Numbered from the stretch's first letter, positions 51,353 through 60,984 are shown. The stretch is 64,000 nt of DNA from Desulfarculaceae bacterium (GCA_021737145.1 JAIPEN010000005.1:242896-306895); one strand, 5' to 3'. Notes: a model not told the origin generated them from the letters alone. A program made the numbers and translations.

Positions 51353-53287
51353 CTAACTCCTGGGGGACGCCGGGTCCAGGGCGGCCACGGCGAGACGATA
51401 GCAGCGCAAGCAGCGGGAGGCCTCGACCCGGGCCTGGGGCGGGGTGGCCCCGCCTTCCACCTCGGCGAAGCTCTGCACCCGCACCTCCGGGTCCAGGGTG
51501 GGCGGCTCGGCCTTTTCGGTCAGGCCGGGATAGGCGAAGGCCTCTTCCGGGTCATAAACGCCCAGGGCCTGCACCAGGCTCTCCAGCAGATGTTGGGGAC
51601 CGGGGCGGCATTCGCCCCCTTGCAAATGGGTGGCCAGGAAGCCAGCCGCCTTCTTGCCCGCGGCCAGGGCCCCGATGAGGGTGGCCGGGCCGGTGACGCA
51701 GTCGCCGCCGCCGAAGACGGTGGGGTCGTCGCTCTGGAAGGTGTCCTGGTCGACCACCAGGGTCTTCCAGGGGGTGACTCCGCCGGCGTCGGGCAGCACA
51801 CAGTCAACCACGCAGATCTGGCCCACGGCCGGGATGATGGCGTCGCACTCCAGCACGAACTCCGAGCCCTGAACCGGCACCGGCCGGCGGCGGCCCGAGT
51901 CGTCGGGCTCGCCCAGTTCCATCTTCAGGCACTCCAGGCCGGTGACCTTGCCGTCGGCGGCCAGGACCTTTTGGGGGGCCACCAGATAGTGGAAGTGGAC
52001 GCCCTCTTCCTTGGCCTCGCGGATCTCGGCCGGGTCGGCGGGCATCTCGGCCTCGGTGCGGCGGTAGAGCAGGTTTACCTGGTCAAAGCCCAGACGGCGC
52101 GCGGTGCGCACGCAGTCCATGGCCACGTTGCCCCCGCCGATGACCAGCATCTTCTTGCCCTCCAGGGGCTGCTGGCCCCGGGAGGCCTGGGCCAGGAACT
52201 CCACTCCGGTCATGAAGCACTGGTAGCCGGCGTCCTCGCCCTCGCAGCGCATGGAGGAGGCCTCGGGCGCGCCCACCCCGATGAACACCGCGGAGTAGCC
52301 CTGGTCGCCCAGCTCCTTGAGGCTCACGTCCTCGCCCACCCGGACGCCGTAGCGGATCTCGGCGCCCGTGCGCTCCACCTGCTGGGCCTCGAAGGCCAGC
52401 ACCTCGCGCGGCAGGCGGTAGGAGGGGATGCCGTAGGCGGCCATGCCGCCGGGGCCTTCCTGGGCCTCGAAGACGGTGGTGTGGAAGCCCTGGCGGCCCA
52501 GGTAATAGGCGCAGGACAATCCGGCCGGGCCGGCCCCCACCACGGCCACCTTGGGCTCCTTGAACTCGGCCGGCGGCTCGGGCGGCGCGATGGCCCCGCT
52601 CATCTCCTGGTCGGCCAGAAAGCGCTTGAGCCAGCGGATGGCCAAAGGCTGGTCCAGCTGGTTGCGGCGGCAGTTGGCCTCGCAGGGACGCACGCACACC
52701 CGGCCGATGGTGCCGGGCATGGGACAGTCGTTCCTGACCTTGGCCATGGCCTGGTCGTAGCGCCCCAGGCGGATGCCCTCCAGATAGCCCGGCACGTCTA
52801 CATGGGAGGGACAGGCATTGATGCAGGGGGCGGTGACCAGGCTCTGGTAGGAGCCGGGCTCCACCTTGCGTCCGCTGTCCACGGTCTGCTTGAACAGGCC
52901 GCGATGGGCCGCGAGGATGTCGTTTATGGGACGGGCCAGGGTGCGGCCGATGTCGCAGCGGGCGGTGTCGGAAATCTGGTTGGCCAGGCTCTCCAGGCGG
53001 CTCAGGTCCTCGCGGGAGCCTTGGCCCGCGCAGATGCGCTCCATGATCTTGGCCAACTGCTGGGTGCCCAGGCGGCAGGGGAAGCACTGGCCGCAGGACA
53101 TGTCGCGGGCCAGCTCCACATAGGCCCGCGCCAGGTCCACCGGGTCCACCGCCGGGTCCAGGACCAGCACGCCCTCGGAGCTCATCACCGCCCGGACCGG
53201 CCCCTGGGACTGGGCTTTTTCTAGGGCTTCGGCCGCAAGGCCTCCGCCGGCCGGCTGCCGCCAGGTGTGCATCAAACTATCTGGCAT
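51353..53287 (-). CDS. NuoF C-terminal 4Fe-4S domain fused to GltD-like FAD/NAD(P) oxidoreductase
   Basis: MSCGQCFPCRLGTQQLAKIMERICAG (NuoF-type) then CPSHVDVPGYLE...GRVCVRPCEANCRR...VAVVGAGPAGLSCAYYLGRQGF (GltD-like). Confidence 0.9.
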   Translation of the reverse strand: MPDSLMHTWRQPAGGGLAAEALEKAQSQGPVRAVMSSEGVLVLDPAVDPVDLARAYVELARDMSCGQCFPCRLGTQQLAKIMERICAGQGSREDLSRLESLANQISDTARCDIGRTLARPINDILAAHRGLFKQTVDSGRKVEPGSYQSLVTAPCINACPSHVDVPGYLEGIRLGRYDQAMAKVRNDCPMPGTIGRVCVRPCEANCRRNQLDQPLAIRWLKRFLADQEMSGAIAPPEPPAEFKEPKVAVVGAGPAGLSCAYYLGRQGFHTTVFEAQEGPGGMAAYGIPSYRLPREVLAFEAQQVERTGAEIRYGVRVGEDVSLKELGDQGYSAVFIGVGAPEASSMRCEGEDAGYQCFMTGVEFLAQASRGQQPLEGKKMLVIGGGNVAMDCVRTARRLGFDQVNLLYRRTEAEMPADPAEIREAKEEGVHFHYLVAPQKVLAADGKVTGLECLKMELGEPDDSGRRRPVPVQGSEFVLECDAIIPAVGQICVVDCVLPDAGGVTPWKTLVVDQDTFQSDDPTVFGGGDCVTGPATLIGALAAGKKAAGFLATHLQGGECRPGPQHLLESLVQALGVYDPEEAFAYPGLTEKAEPPTLDPEVRVQSFAEVEGGATPPQARVEASRCLRCYRLAVAALDPASPRS

Positions 53288-53478
53288 TTTTGGGAAAGCC
53301 TTTCCGCGCGAAGCTGATAAATCTAGGACAGGGCCGGCCCGGAGGCCAGCCGGTTTCAGGCGGCTGATATTATGTCAAGGAAGCCTGGGATTGGCAAGTG
53401 ATTCCAGGTGAAATTTTTCATTATCGACTTGGGCAATAACGACTAATTCATAGATATTTCGTATCAATCCGCCTTCGG

Positions 53479-54378
53479 CTAGGGGCTGGGACGCATGGCC
53501 GGGGAATTGCCGTGGGCCGCGCTGAAGGGATGGCCCTCCAGGAAACGGCCCATGAGCAACAGGCCCATGAAACGCTCCGGGTCTTCTTGTAAAAGGGCGG
53601 GCATTTCGGCCAGGGTGCCGCGCAGCACCCGCTGGCGCTCCGGGTCCCCGGCCCAATACACCACCGCGCAGGGCAACTCCGGGGCCAGGTAATCCGAAAG
53701 CACCTGGAACAAGTGGGGCGCATCGGCCAGGGCCATGTAGAAAATGGCGCTGTGCTCCTGCCCGGCCAGGAGCTTCAGGAGCTCCCGGGCCGCCTGGTCC
53801 GGCTCGGCCACGCTCATATCCGGCTGCAGGCCGTGGCCGGTGAGCACAAAGGGCGCGGCCTGCAACAGGAAGCGGGCCTCGTGGGCGGGCAGGATGCTGG
53901 TCTTCAGGGCGGCCAGGGCGGCCGCGTCGGCCCCCATGCCCGGGATGATGATGACCTCCTGGGGCTTGAGCTGCTCGGCATAGGTGTGGCCCGGGCCGAA
54001 GAGGCAGGGATTGCCGAACTCCAGCAGCCCCACGTCCTGGCCCTGGCCCAGCATCCCCTTGACCTGCTCCAGGTGCTCCTGGAACTTGGCCTGGCGGTTT
54101 TTGCGGAACAGGGGCAGTTCCTCGGGGCTCAGGGTGGCGAAGTGCTTGCCCTTGAAGTCCCAAAAACCCTCCCAGGGGTCGAAAGCCACCTCAGCGGCAC
54201 CGATGTAGTCCTTGAACAGGCGAGCCTGGCGGGCCGGGGCCAGGATCACGTCCATGGCCTCGATGGTCTCCAGGGCCTGCAGGGTGGCGGTGCGGGGGCC
54301 CCCCGGGCCGCATCCGATGAGATGAAAAAAGCCGTGGTGGAAATTTGGCGTGCCGCTGTCGGTCCCTTGTTCGGCCAT
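53479..54378 (-). CDS. tetrapyrrole methylase-family SAM methyltransferase
   Basis: FFHLIGCGPGGPRTATLQALETIEAMDVILAP; DVGLLEFGNPCLFGPGHTY; VIIIPGMGADAAALA. Confidence 0.78.
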   Translation of the reverse strand: MAEQGTDSGTPNFHHGFFHLIGCGPGGPRTATLQALETIEAMDVILAPARQARLFKDYIGAAEVAFDPWEGFWDFKGKHFATLSPEELPLFRKNRQAKFQEHLEQVKGMLGQGQDVGLLEFGNPCLFGPGHTYAEQLKPQEVIIIPGMGADAAALAALKTSILPAHEARFLLQAAPFVLTGHGLQPDMSVAEPDQAARELLKLLAGQEHSAIFYMALADAPHLFQVLSDYLAPELPCAVVYWAGDPERQRVLRGTLAEMPALLQEDPERFMGLLLMGRFLEGHPFSAAHGNSPAMRPSP

Positions 54379-54455
54379 TGCTCAGCTCCCTTCCCGCCCG
54401 GCGGGCGGGACGCGTTGTCAATCCAGGTGGTGGGGGCAGGCCCGGGCGGCGGTCC

Positions 54456-55061
54456 TCAGCCCTGTTCCTGGTAGCAGGCGATGCACAGGGTGCGCCCCTC
54501 CAGGCGGCGGGTGCGCGACTCCATCACCGCCTCGCCGCAATCCTCGCACTTGAGGCTGGTGAGGATGCGGGCCGAGCGGGGCATGGGCACGGCCGGCTCC
54601 TTGACCGTGAACAGCTCCTCCAGGGGCGCGCTCATGATGTCCTTGCTGCGTTCCTCGCGCATGGCCATGAGCCGTTGCTTGTCCTCGGGCGATATCTCGT
54701 CCCTGAGCCACTGGCGGTTGAGCTCGGTGAACTCCGAGTCCGGGCTGCCCAGGCGGTCGGCGTCGAACACCAGGCGCACTCCGCTGCCGTCCTTGCGTCG
54801 GAAGAAGGTGAAGGCCAGCTTGCCGTGGTCCTGGAACTTCAGGTTGCCCTTGCCAAAGGTGCAGTTGGTCAGCACCTGGATGGCGTCCACCGCGCACATG
54901 TCGGTCTCCACCAGGGCCACGACCTCCTCGTCATCGGCCCGGCCCAGGTTGTTGATTACGTATTCGCCGGCCCTGAGGCCGATGGCCAGGCCAGGGCACC
55001 AGTGACCGTGAAAGTCCACTGCCTGTTCGATCTGAGATGGTGTCAGTTGGCATCCAGCCAT
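54456..55061 (-). CDS. FmdE-family protein with C-terminal zinc ribbon
   Basis: VDFHGHWCPGLAIGLRAGEYV, ETDMCAVDAIQVLTNCTFGKGNL, CEDCGEAVMESRTRRLEGRTLCIACY. Confidence 0.88.
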   Translation of the reverse strand: MAGCQLTPSQIEQAVDFHGHWCPGLAIGLRAGEYVINNLGRADDEEVVALVETDMCAVDAIQVLTNCTFGKGNLKFQDHGKLAFTFFRRKDGSGVRLVFDADRLGSPDSEFTELNRQWLRDEISPEDKQRLMAMREERSKDIMSAPLEELFTVKEPAVPMPRSARILTSLKCEDCGEAVMESRTRRLEGRTLCIACYQEQG

Positions 55062-55099
55062 GGGTAACCTCCGCTTGTTCAGCTATAGCCGTCTTGTAC

Positions 55100-55723
55100 T
55101 CAGCCCGCCGCCGGGGCCGGCAGGCGGGCCTTGAGCAAATAGCCCAGTTGGTCATCCACCAGGGTTTCCACCAACAGCCCGGCCGCGGCCATCATGGCCC
55201 GCATCTCGCCGGGCGGGGGCAGAAGGTCCTTTTCCACCACGGTGCCCGCCTTGCGGTGGGTGTCGTTGATCACCGCGCTGGGCATGAAGTGTACCACCAG
55301 GAGCACCCCGCCCGGAACGAGCAACCCGGCCAAGCGCTCCAGGGCGGCGGGCTGGTCGTCGAAGTGGGGAAAGACCTGGTGGCAGATGATGCGGTGGAAG
55401 CTGTCCGGCGGGGCGGGAAACTCCTCCAGGGCCGCCTGCTCCACCCGCACCCAGGACATGCCGGCCACCCGCCGGCGGCAGGCCTCCACCATGGCCCGGC
55501 TGATGTCCAGGGCCACCAGGCGCCCGCCCGGCCCCACCGCCGCGGCCAGCTCTGAGCTCAGGCGGCCGGTGCCGCAGCCCGGCTCCAGCACATGCTGGCC
55601 CGGGGCCAACTCGCCGGAGCTGAGCAAACGGGCCAGCTTGGGGCGCTCGGCCTGGCCATACTCGCTGGCCGCCCAATCCGCCTCAACCTGGGCGTCGAAA
55701 AAACCTGCCTTGTCCTGGTTCAT
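55100..55723 (-). CDS. class I SAM-dependent methyltransferase
   Basis: QHVLEPGCGTGRLSSELAAAVGPGGRLVALDISRAMVEACR. Confidence 0.9.
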   Translation of the reverse strand: MNQDKAGFFDAQVEADWAASEYGQAERPKLARLLSSGELAPGQHVLEPGCGTGRLSSELAAAVGPGGRLVALDISRAMVEACRRRVAGMSWVRVEQAALEEFPAPPDSFHRIICHQVFPHFDDQPAALERLAGLLVPGGVLLVVHFMPSAVINDTHRKAGTVVEKDLLPPPGEMRAMMAAAGLLVETLVDDQLGYLLKARLPAPAAG

Positions 55724-55725
55724 GG

Positions 55726-56826
55726 CTACTTCTTTTCCAAAAACGGCGGCCGGGCGCCCAGGGGGCCGTAGCGCTTGGCCATGGCCGCGTACACCGGCTT
55801 GCCGTTCAAAAAGGCGTAGAGCTCGTCGGCCTTGGCCACCAGGTCCACGTCGGCAAAGGCCCCCGGCTTGAGCACCTTGCCGATGGCATAGGCGTCGGCC
55901 AGGGCGGTGCCCAGGTTGGTGGTGTACCAGTTGAAGGGAAAGAGCACGTACACCCGGCCCTTTTGGAAGGCGCTCAGGTTGTTGTAAAAGCCGGGCTTCT
56001 TGGCGTAGTCCGTGGCCACCAGGTTCAGGCCGCCGCCATCCACGAAGATCACCGGCGGGTTCAGGGCCAAGAGCTTTTCCTTGTCCACCATCAGGTGGCC
56101 GCCCTTGGCCTGGCTGGTGGCCAGGTTCTTGGCCCCCACCCAGCGGAAGGGCAGGTACTTGGGGTCCGTGCTCTCCAGGCCGTGCACCCCCTTGTAACCG
56201 ATGCCGCCCACGTAGGCCGCCGGGGCCTGCTTGCCCTTGGCGCCCCGCTGGGCCAGGTCCTTTTGCTGGGCCAAAAGGTAGTCCACCACCTCCCGGGCCC
56301 GCTGCTGCTGGTTGACCACCTTGCCGGCCAGGAGGATGGAGTCCAGCACCACCTTGCTGAAAGAGGCGAAGGGGCCGTAGGAAAGCACCACCACCGGAAT
56401 CTTGAGCAGGTTTTGCAGGCGGTCGGCCTTGTCCTTTTGCAGATAGGTGACAAACACCACCTGGGGCTTCACCCTGAGCACGCCCTCCAAGTCGGGCAGG
56501 TTGTTGATGGCCGAGACGCCGCCGGGGGTGATGGTGGGCAGCTTGCCCAGCTCGGGGTGGGCGTAGTAATAAGGCCGCCCACCGGGGAAGCGTTTCTCAA
56601 AGCCCTCGATGCCCACCAACTTGCCGGTGGCCCGCAGATACACGATCAGGCGCAGGCAGCCCGGTCCCAGGCAGATCACCCGGTTCACCGAGGCGGGCAC
56701 CGTGACCTTGCGGCCGGCCAGGTCGGTGATGGTGGGGCCGTCGGCGGCCAGGGCGGGCGCGGTCATGAGCGCCAGGCAGGCCGCCAAGACGGCGGCGAGC
56801 AGGCGATGGGATTTCAAACGGGTCAT
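55726..56826 (-). CDS. FecB/BtuF/MolA-like ABC transporter substrate-binding protein
   Basis: Signal peptide; GPTITDLAGRKVTVPASVNRVICLGPGCLRLIVYLRATGKLVGIEGFEK. Confidence 0.88.
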   Translation of the reverse strand: MTRLKSHRLLAAVLAACLALMTAPALAADGPTITDLAGRKVTVPASVNRVICLGPGCLRLIVYLRATGKLVGIEGFEKRFPGGRPYYYAHPELGKLPTITPGGVSAINNLPDLEGVLRVKPQVVFVTYLQKDKADRLQNLLKIPVVVLSYGPFASFSKVVLDSILLAGKVVNQQQRAREVVDYLLAQQKDLAQRGAKGKQAPAAYVGGIGYKGVHGLESTDPKYLPFRWVGAKNLATSQAKGGHLMVDKEKLLALNPPVIFVDGGGLNLVATDYAKKPGFYNNLSAFQKGRVYVLFPFNWYTTNLGTALADAYAIGKVLKPGAFADVDLVAKADELYAFLNGKPVYAAMAKRYGPLGARPPFLEKK

Positions 56827-56831
56827 CGGGT

Positions 56832-57638
56832 TCACTCCTGGGTGTGTCGATGTGATGCGGGGCTGGCAAGGTTGTGAGAGACCGAGGCCTGGGGAATCAC
56901 CACCCGGTGGCCTTCCACCTCGGCCAGCACCGCTTCCACGCCGTAGACCTCGCGGATGTGCTGGCCGGTGAGCTCGGCCGGGGTGATAAGGGCGTGCACC
57001 CGGCCCTGGACCATGAGCACCAGGCGGTCCAGATAGCGCAGGGCCAGATTTACGTCGTGCAGGCACACCGCCGCGCCCAGGCCCTGGCGGCGCACCGCGC
57101 CCACCAGCAGCTCCATGACCTCCAACTGGTTGCGCAGGTCCAGGTTGCTGGTGGGCTCGTCCAAAAGCAGCAGATGGGGCTCCTGGGCCAGGGCCCGCGC
57201 GATGATCACCTTTTGGGCTTCGCCTCCGCTGAGGCTGGCCACCTGCCTGAGGGCCAGATGATCCAGGCCCATCTGGGTCAGCACCCCGCTGACCACATCC
57301 AGGTCGTGGGCCGTGGCGTTCCATTGGATGTGGGGCTTGCGTCCCAGGAGCACCGCGTCGAACACGCTGAGCGGCTCGCGCTCCTGGCTCTGGGCCACAT
57401 AGCCGATGAGCCGGGCGATCTCCACCCCCCCCAGCTTGGCCAGGTTCTGGTCCTCCACCATGACCACCCCCCGGGAGGGGCGCAGGATGCGGTCCAGGCA
57501 CTTGAGCAGGGTGGACTTGCCCGCGCCGTTGACCCCCAGGATGCCCACCGTTTCGCCGTGCAGCAGCGAAAGGTTCAGGCCCCGGAGCACCTCGTGGCCG
57601 TTGTAGCCGAAGTGCAGATCTGTGGCCTCCAGGGTCAT
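56832..57638 (-). CDS. FecE/BtuD-like ABC transporter ATPase
   Basis: GVNGAGKSTLLKCLDRIL, ASLSGGEAQKVIIARALAQEPHLLLLDEPTSNLDLRNQ. Confidence 0.92.
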   Translation of the reverse strand: MTLEATDLHFGYNGHEVLRGLNLSLLHGETVGILGVNGAGKSTLLKCLDRILRPSRGVVMVEDQNLAKLGGVEIARLIGYVAQSQEREPLSVFDAVLLGRKPHIQWNATAHDLDVVSGVLTQMGLDHLALRQVASLSGGEAQKVIIARALAQEPHLLLLDEPTSNLDLRNQLEVMELLVGAVRRQGLGAAVCLHDVNLALRYLDRLVLMVQGRVHALITPAELTGQHIREVYGVEAVLAEVEGHRVVIPQASVSHNLASPASHRHTQE

Positions 57639-58741
57639 GAGCGGTTCCCCTTGAGCAGCAGGTAAAGGAACAGAGGCGCGCCCATGAAGGAGGTGAGCAC
57701 CCCCACCGGCAGGCTGCCCGAACCCACCAGCAGGCGGCCCATGGTGTCCGCGGCCAGCAGGAGCAGGGAGCCCACCAGGCCGGAGCAGGGCACCAGCAGG
57801 CGGTGGTCGCCGCCCACCAGGCGGCGGCTGATGTGCGGGGCCAACAGGCCCAAAAAGGCGATGATGCCGTGGAAGGAGGTGGCCAGGGCCACCAGCAGCG
57901 AGGCCAGCAACATGCCCACCAGCCTGAGGGTGGTGACGTTCACCCCCAGGCCCTGGGCGGTCTCCTCGCCGGCCAACAGGGCGTTCAAGTCCCAGCGGCG
58001 GCGCAGGAAGTAGCCGCTCACCAGCAGGGTGGCCACGGCCAGCAGGCCGATCTCGCGCCAGGTGGAGCGGGCCACGTCGCCGAAGCTCCAAAAGACCACG
58101 GTGGCGATCTCGGTCTCGGTGGCGAAGTATTGCACCAGGATGGTGCCGGACAAGAACAGGGAGGACATGGCCACCCCGGCCAGGATGACCGAAGCGGCGC
58201 TCATCCGGCGCAGGCGGGCCAGGAGCAGGATAACCGCGGTGGCGGCCATGGCTCCGGCAAAGGCCATCAGGGTTACCGCGTAGAGCCGGGAGAACATGAA
58301 GATGCCGGAATCGGAGGTGTAGAGACCGCTGGTGGTCACGGAGCCGGCCCCCAGGAACACGATGGCAAAGGCCGCCCCGAACATGGCCCCGTGGCTCATG
58401 CCCAGGGTGAAGGGCGAGGCCAGGGGGTTGCGCAGCAGGCTCTGGGTCAACAGGCCCGACAGGCCCAGGCCCCAGCCGGTGACCAGGGCGGCGGTGATGC
58501 GCGGCAGGCGGATGGACCACACCACCACCTCCGAAGCGCCCTCCCCCCTGCCCAGCAGAATAAGCAGCACCTTGTAGGGCGAGAGGTCGTAAGAGCCCAC
58601 GGCAACCGCCTGCAGGCCCAGCAGGATGGTGGCCACCCCCAGGGCGATCAGGAGCAGATAGCGCCGCTTGAGGCCCGCGCCGTAGCGTTGGGTCAGACCC
58701 TGGGCACCGGGGCGGGGCAGGCTGGCTGGGTGGCTCTTCAT
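57635..58741 (-). CDS. FecCD-family ABC permease
   Basis: IRLPRITAALVTGWGLGLSGLLTQSLLRNPLASPFTLGMSHGAMFGAAFA; GIIAFLGLLAPHISRRLVGGDHRLLVP. Confidence 0.92.
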   Translation of the reverse strand: MKSHPASLPRPGAQGLTQRYGAGLKRRYLLLIALGVATILLGLQAVAVGSYDLSPYKVLLILLGRGEGASEVVVWSIRLPRITAALVTGWGLGLSGLLTQSLLRNPLASPFTLGMSHGAMFGAAFAIVFLGAGSVTTSGLYTSDSGIFMFSRLYAVTLMAFAGAMAATAVILLLARLRRMSAASVILAGVAMSSLFLSGTILVQYFATETEIATVVFWSFGDVARSTWREIGLLAVATLLVSGYFLRRRWDLNALLAGEETAQGLGVNVTTLRLVGMLLASLLVALATSFHGIIAFLGLLAPHISRRLVGGDHRLLVPCSGLVGSLLLLAADTMGRLLVGSGSLPVGVLTSFMGAPLFLYLLLKGNRS

Positions 58742-58807
58742 GCTAGATGTATTCTCTCCGCGTTTTTGGTTGGGCGGGGCCGCCGGGGCCGCCCCGCCCG
58801 TGGCTCT

Positions 58808-60739
58808 TTAGAAGCTGAACTCCACGCCCAGCATGCCGTTGATGCCGGGCATGGGATAGCCGGGCTTGTACTCGTAGTCCTGGTTGGTCAGGTTTTCGCC
58901 CGAGGCGAACACCTTCATGTCCAGGCCGCGCACCTTGAACTCGTAGCTCAGCTTGGCGTTGAAGATGATGAAGCCGTCCACCTGGGCCCGCGAGCCGGCG
59001 TAGCGGGTGTCGCTCACGTAGTAGTCGCTCAGGTACATGGTGTCCACACTGACCATGAAGCCGGGATAAAAGCGCCAGTTGGCCCCGGCCGAGCCGCTCC
59101 ACTCGGGCGCGTAGGGGGTGTCTTCCGGGCTGCGGTCGATGTAGGTGGCGCCCACGAACAGGGCCAGGTCGTCGATGGGGTTGAAGGTGATGGTGCCTTC
59201 CACGCCCTGGTTGTTGAAGTCGCCGATGTTCTCCCAGTGGGGCGGGCCGTAGACCAGCACCAGGCGGTCGCTGCCCTGGTCGCGGAAATAGGTCAGGTCC
59301 GCCTTGACCCAGGGGGCGAAGCGGTGGGCCACGCCGATCTCGAAGTGGTTGAGCTCCTCGGGCTTGAGGTCCTCCCACAGCTCGTTGTGCCAGAACAGGT
59401 TGGACTGCTGCACCACGTAGACCCCGGGGTAGTTGTAGGTGTGGGCGAAGTTGGCGTGCAGTTCGCTCTGCTCATAGCGCAGGATGGCCCCCACCTGGTA
59501 GCCCACCTCGTTGCTGAACTCGCTGTGGTCGAAGTAGCGCAGGCCGGCCGAGGGAGTGAAGGTGAAATCGCCCAGCTTGAACTCCTGGCTCAGGGCGGCG
59601 TAGGGCTGGGTGAGGCGGAAGGTCTCCTTGTTGCCCCCTTTTTGGCTGCCCGTGGCGCTGACGATGAGCACCTTGCCCGAGATGTAGTCCAGGTCCAGGC
59701 CCATGGTGAGGGCCCCGCCCTCCCACATGGTCAGGGTCTGGCGGGCCCGGGCCCCGTAGTTGTCGTAGTCGGTGCGGGTGTCACTGCCGTCGCTCTGGTC
59801 CTGCCAGTCCAGGTGGCCCCCGTCCCAGTAGGCCTTCACATAGCCGTGGCCCCAGTCGTAGTGGTTCTCCAGCTTGGCGATGCTCACCGTGTCGCGGGTC
59901 TTGAAGGTGCCGTCGCTGAGCTCGGGATGGCCTTCCGGGCCGGGGTCCTCGGACCAGTTGTTGGTGTTGTTGACCAGCAGGCTGAAACGGAGGTGGTCGT
60001 TGAAGCTGTAGCCGATGTTGCCGTAATAGTTTTGCAGCGAGCCGCCGGCGTTGTCGCGCTGGCCGTCGCTGGAGCGGTAGCTCTGCACCAGATAGTAGTC
60101 GAAGTCAGCCACCTTGCCGCCGGTCTGGGCCACCTCCACCAGGGTGTTGAAGGAGCCGCCGGAGAGCTTGAACTTGCCGGAATAGCCCTCCTCGCGCTGG
60201 TACTTGGGCACCAGGTTTATCACCGCGAAGGAGTTGTTGCCGAACAAGACCGGCTGGGCCCCCTTGTACACCTCGATGGCGTGCACGTTGTCGATGCTCA
60301 ACATGTCCATCACCGAGTGGTTCCAAACCCCCACCACCATGGGGATGCCGTCCAGGGTGGTGACGATGTCCTGGCCCGGCCTGCCGGTGCCCATGCCGCG
60401 GATGAACACCGCGCCGCCCGCGCCGCCGCCAAAGGAACCCACCGGGTTGTGGCGGCTGATGACCACGCCAGGAGTGCGCCGAAGGGCCGAGGGAAGGTCG
60501 TTGGCGTTGAGGTCGTCGATCTGCTGCTCGCTGACCACGGTGACCTCGTTGGCCAGGTCGTTGACCTGGTTGCCCTCGATAATGGGCGAGGCCACCACCA
60601 CCATCTCGCTCTTGGCGGTATCACCTTTTTCTTCATCCGCGGCCCAGGCCAGCCCACAGGGGAACACGATAAAAAACGCCAACGCCGCCAGGGCGCCCAA
60701 TCTTGCCGCAAAGCCGACCATTTTTCCTCTCCTCGACAT
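58808..60739 (-). CDS. TonB-dependent outer membrane receptor
   Basis: Plug domain (EVTVVSEQQIDDLNANDLPSALRRTPGVVIS...GAVFIRGMGTGRPGQDIVTTLDGIPM), C-terminal beta strand MLGVEFSF. Confidence 0.93.
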   Translation of the reverse strand: MSRRGKMVGFAARLGALAALAFFIVFPCGLAWAADEEKGDTAKSEMVVVASPIIEGNQVNDLANEVTVVSEQQIDDLNANDLPSALRRTPGVVISRHNPVGSFGGGAGGAVFIRGMGTGRPGQDIVTTLDGIPMVVGVWNHSVMDMLSIDNVHAIEVYKGAQPVLFGNNSFAVINLVPKYQREEGYSGKFKLSGGSFNTLVEVAQTGGKVADFDYYLVQSYRSSDGQRDNAGGSLQNYYGNIGYSFNDHLRFSLLVNNTNNWSEDPGPEGHPELSDGTFKTRDTVSIAKLENHYDWGHGYVKAYWDGGHLDWQDQSDGSDTRTDYDNYGARARQTLTMWEGGALTMGLDLDYISGKVLIVSATGSQKGGNKETFRLTQPYAALSQEFKLGDFTFTPSAGLRYFDHSEFSNEVGYQVGAILRYEQSELHANFAHTYNYPGVYVVQQSNLFWHNELWEDLKPEELNHFEIGVAHRFAPWVKADLTYFRDQGSDRLVLVYGPPHWENIGDFNNQGVEGTITFNPIDDLALFVGATYIDRSPEDTPYAPEWSGSAGANWRFYPGFMVSVDTMYLSDYYVSDTRYAGSRAQVDGFIIFNAKLSYEFKVRGLDMKVFASGENLTNQDYEYKPGYPMPGINGMLGVEFSF

Positions 60740-60900
60740 GCCAGCGCGCCGTCTTCATGGTCAGCCTTGTTCGCCGGTAAATAAAAAAAACCAGAAGGAC
60801 CGGGGGCTAACGCCCCTTTCGCCTTCTGGCTGGTGATTCTCTATGGATTTTGCCGCTAAACCTACGCGCTTTCTAGCGCATGTTGAATAACCAGTAGCAC
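60740..60900 (-). promoter_or_regulatory. structured 5' leader with intrinsic terminator (attenuator/riboswitch-like) of the TonB receptor operon
   Basis: Minus strand CCAGAAGG-CGAAAGGGGCGTTAGCCCCCGGT-CCTTCTGG-TTTTTTTT at ~60802-60784, directly upstream of the receptor start; preceding hairpin GCGCTAGAAAGCGC and CTGGTTATTC/GAATCACCAG pairing. Confidence 0.65.
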
Positions 60901-60984
60901 TGACCGGGAATTGTGTCAAGCGAACCATGGGGCCTTGGCGGCCATGGCGCGCGCTTGCGAGGCAATACCCCAAAATTTTATGGT

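Noticed and set aside
48570-51356. 928-aa plus-strand ORF opposite fdhA
   Set aside because: Antisense shadow of fdhA with His/Gly/Val-rich, non-protein-like composition.
57803-60784. 993-aa plus-strand ORF opposite the TonB receptor/permease
   Set aside because: Antisense shadow; the minus strand encodes unmistakable TonB receptor and FecCD permease.
60740-60900. Cobalamin (B12) riboswitch upstream of the TonB receptor
   Set aside because: I could not find the B12-box (GCCACTG) or the conserved core; only a short leader with a terminator is present.
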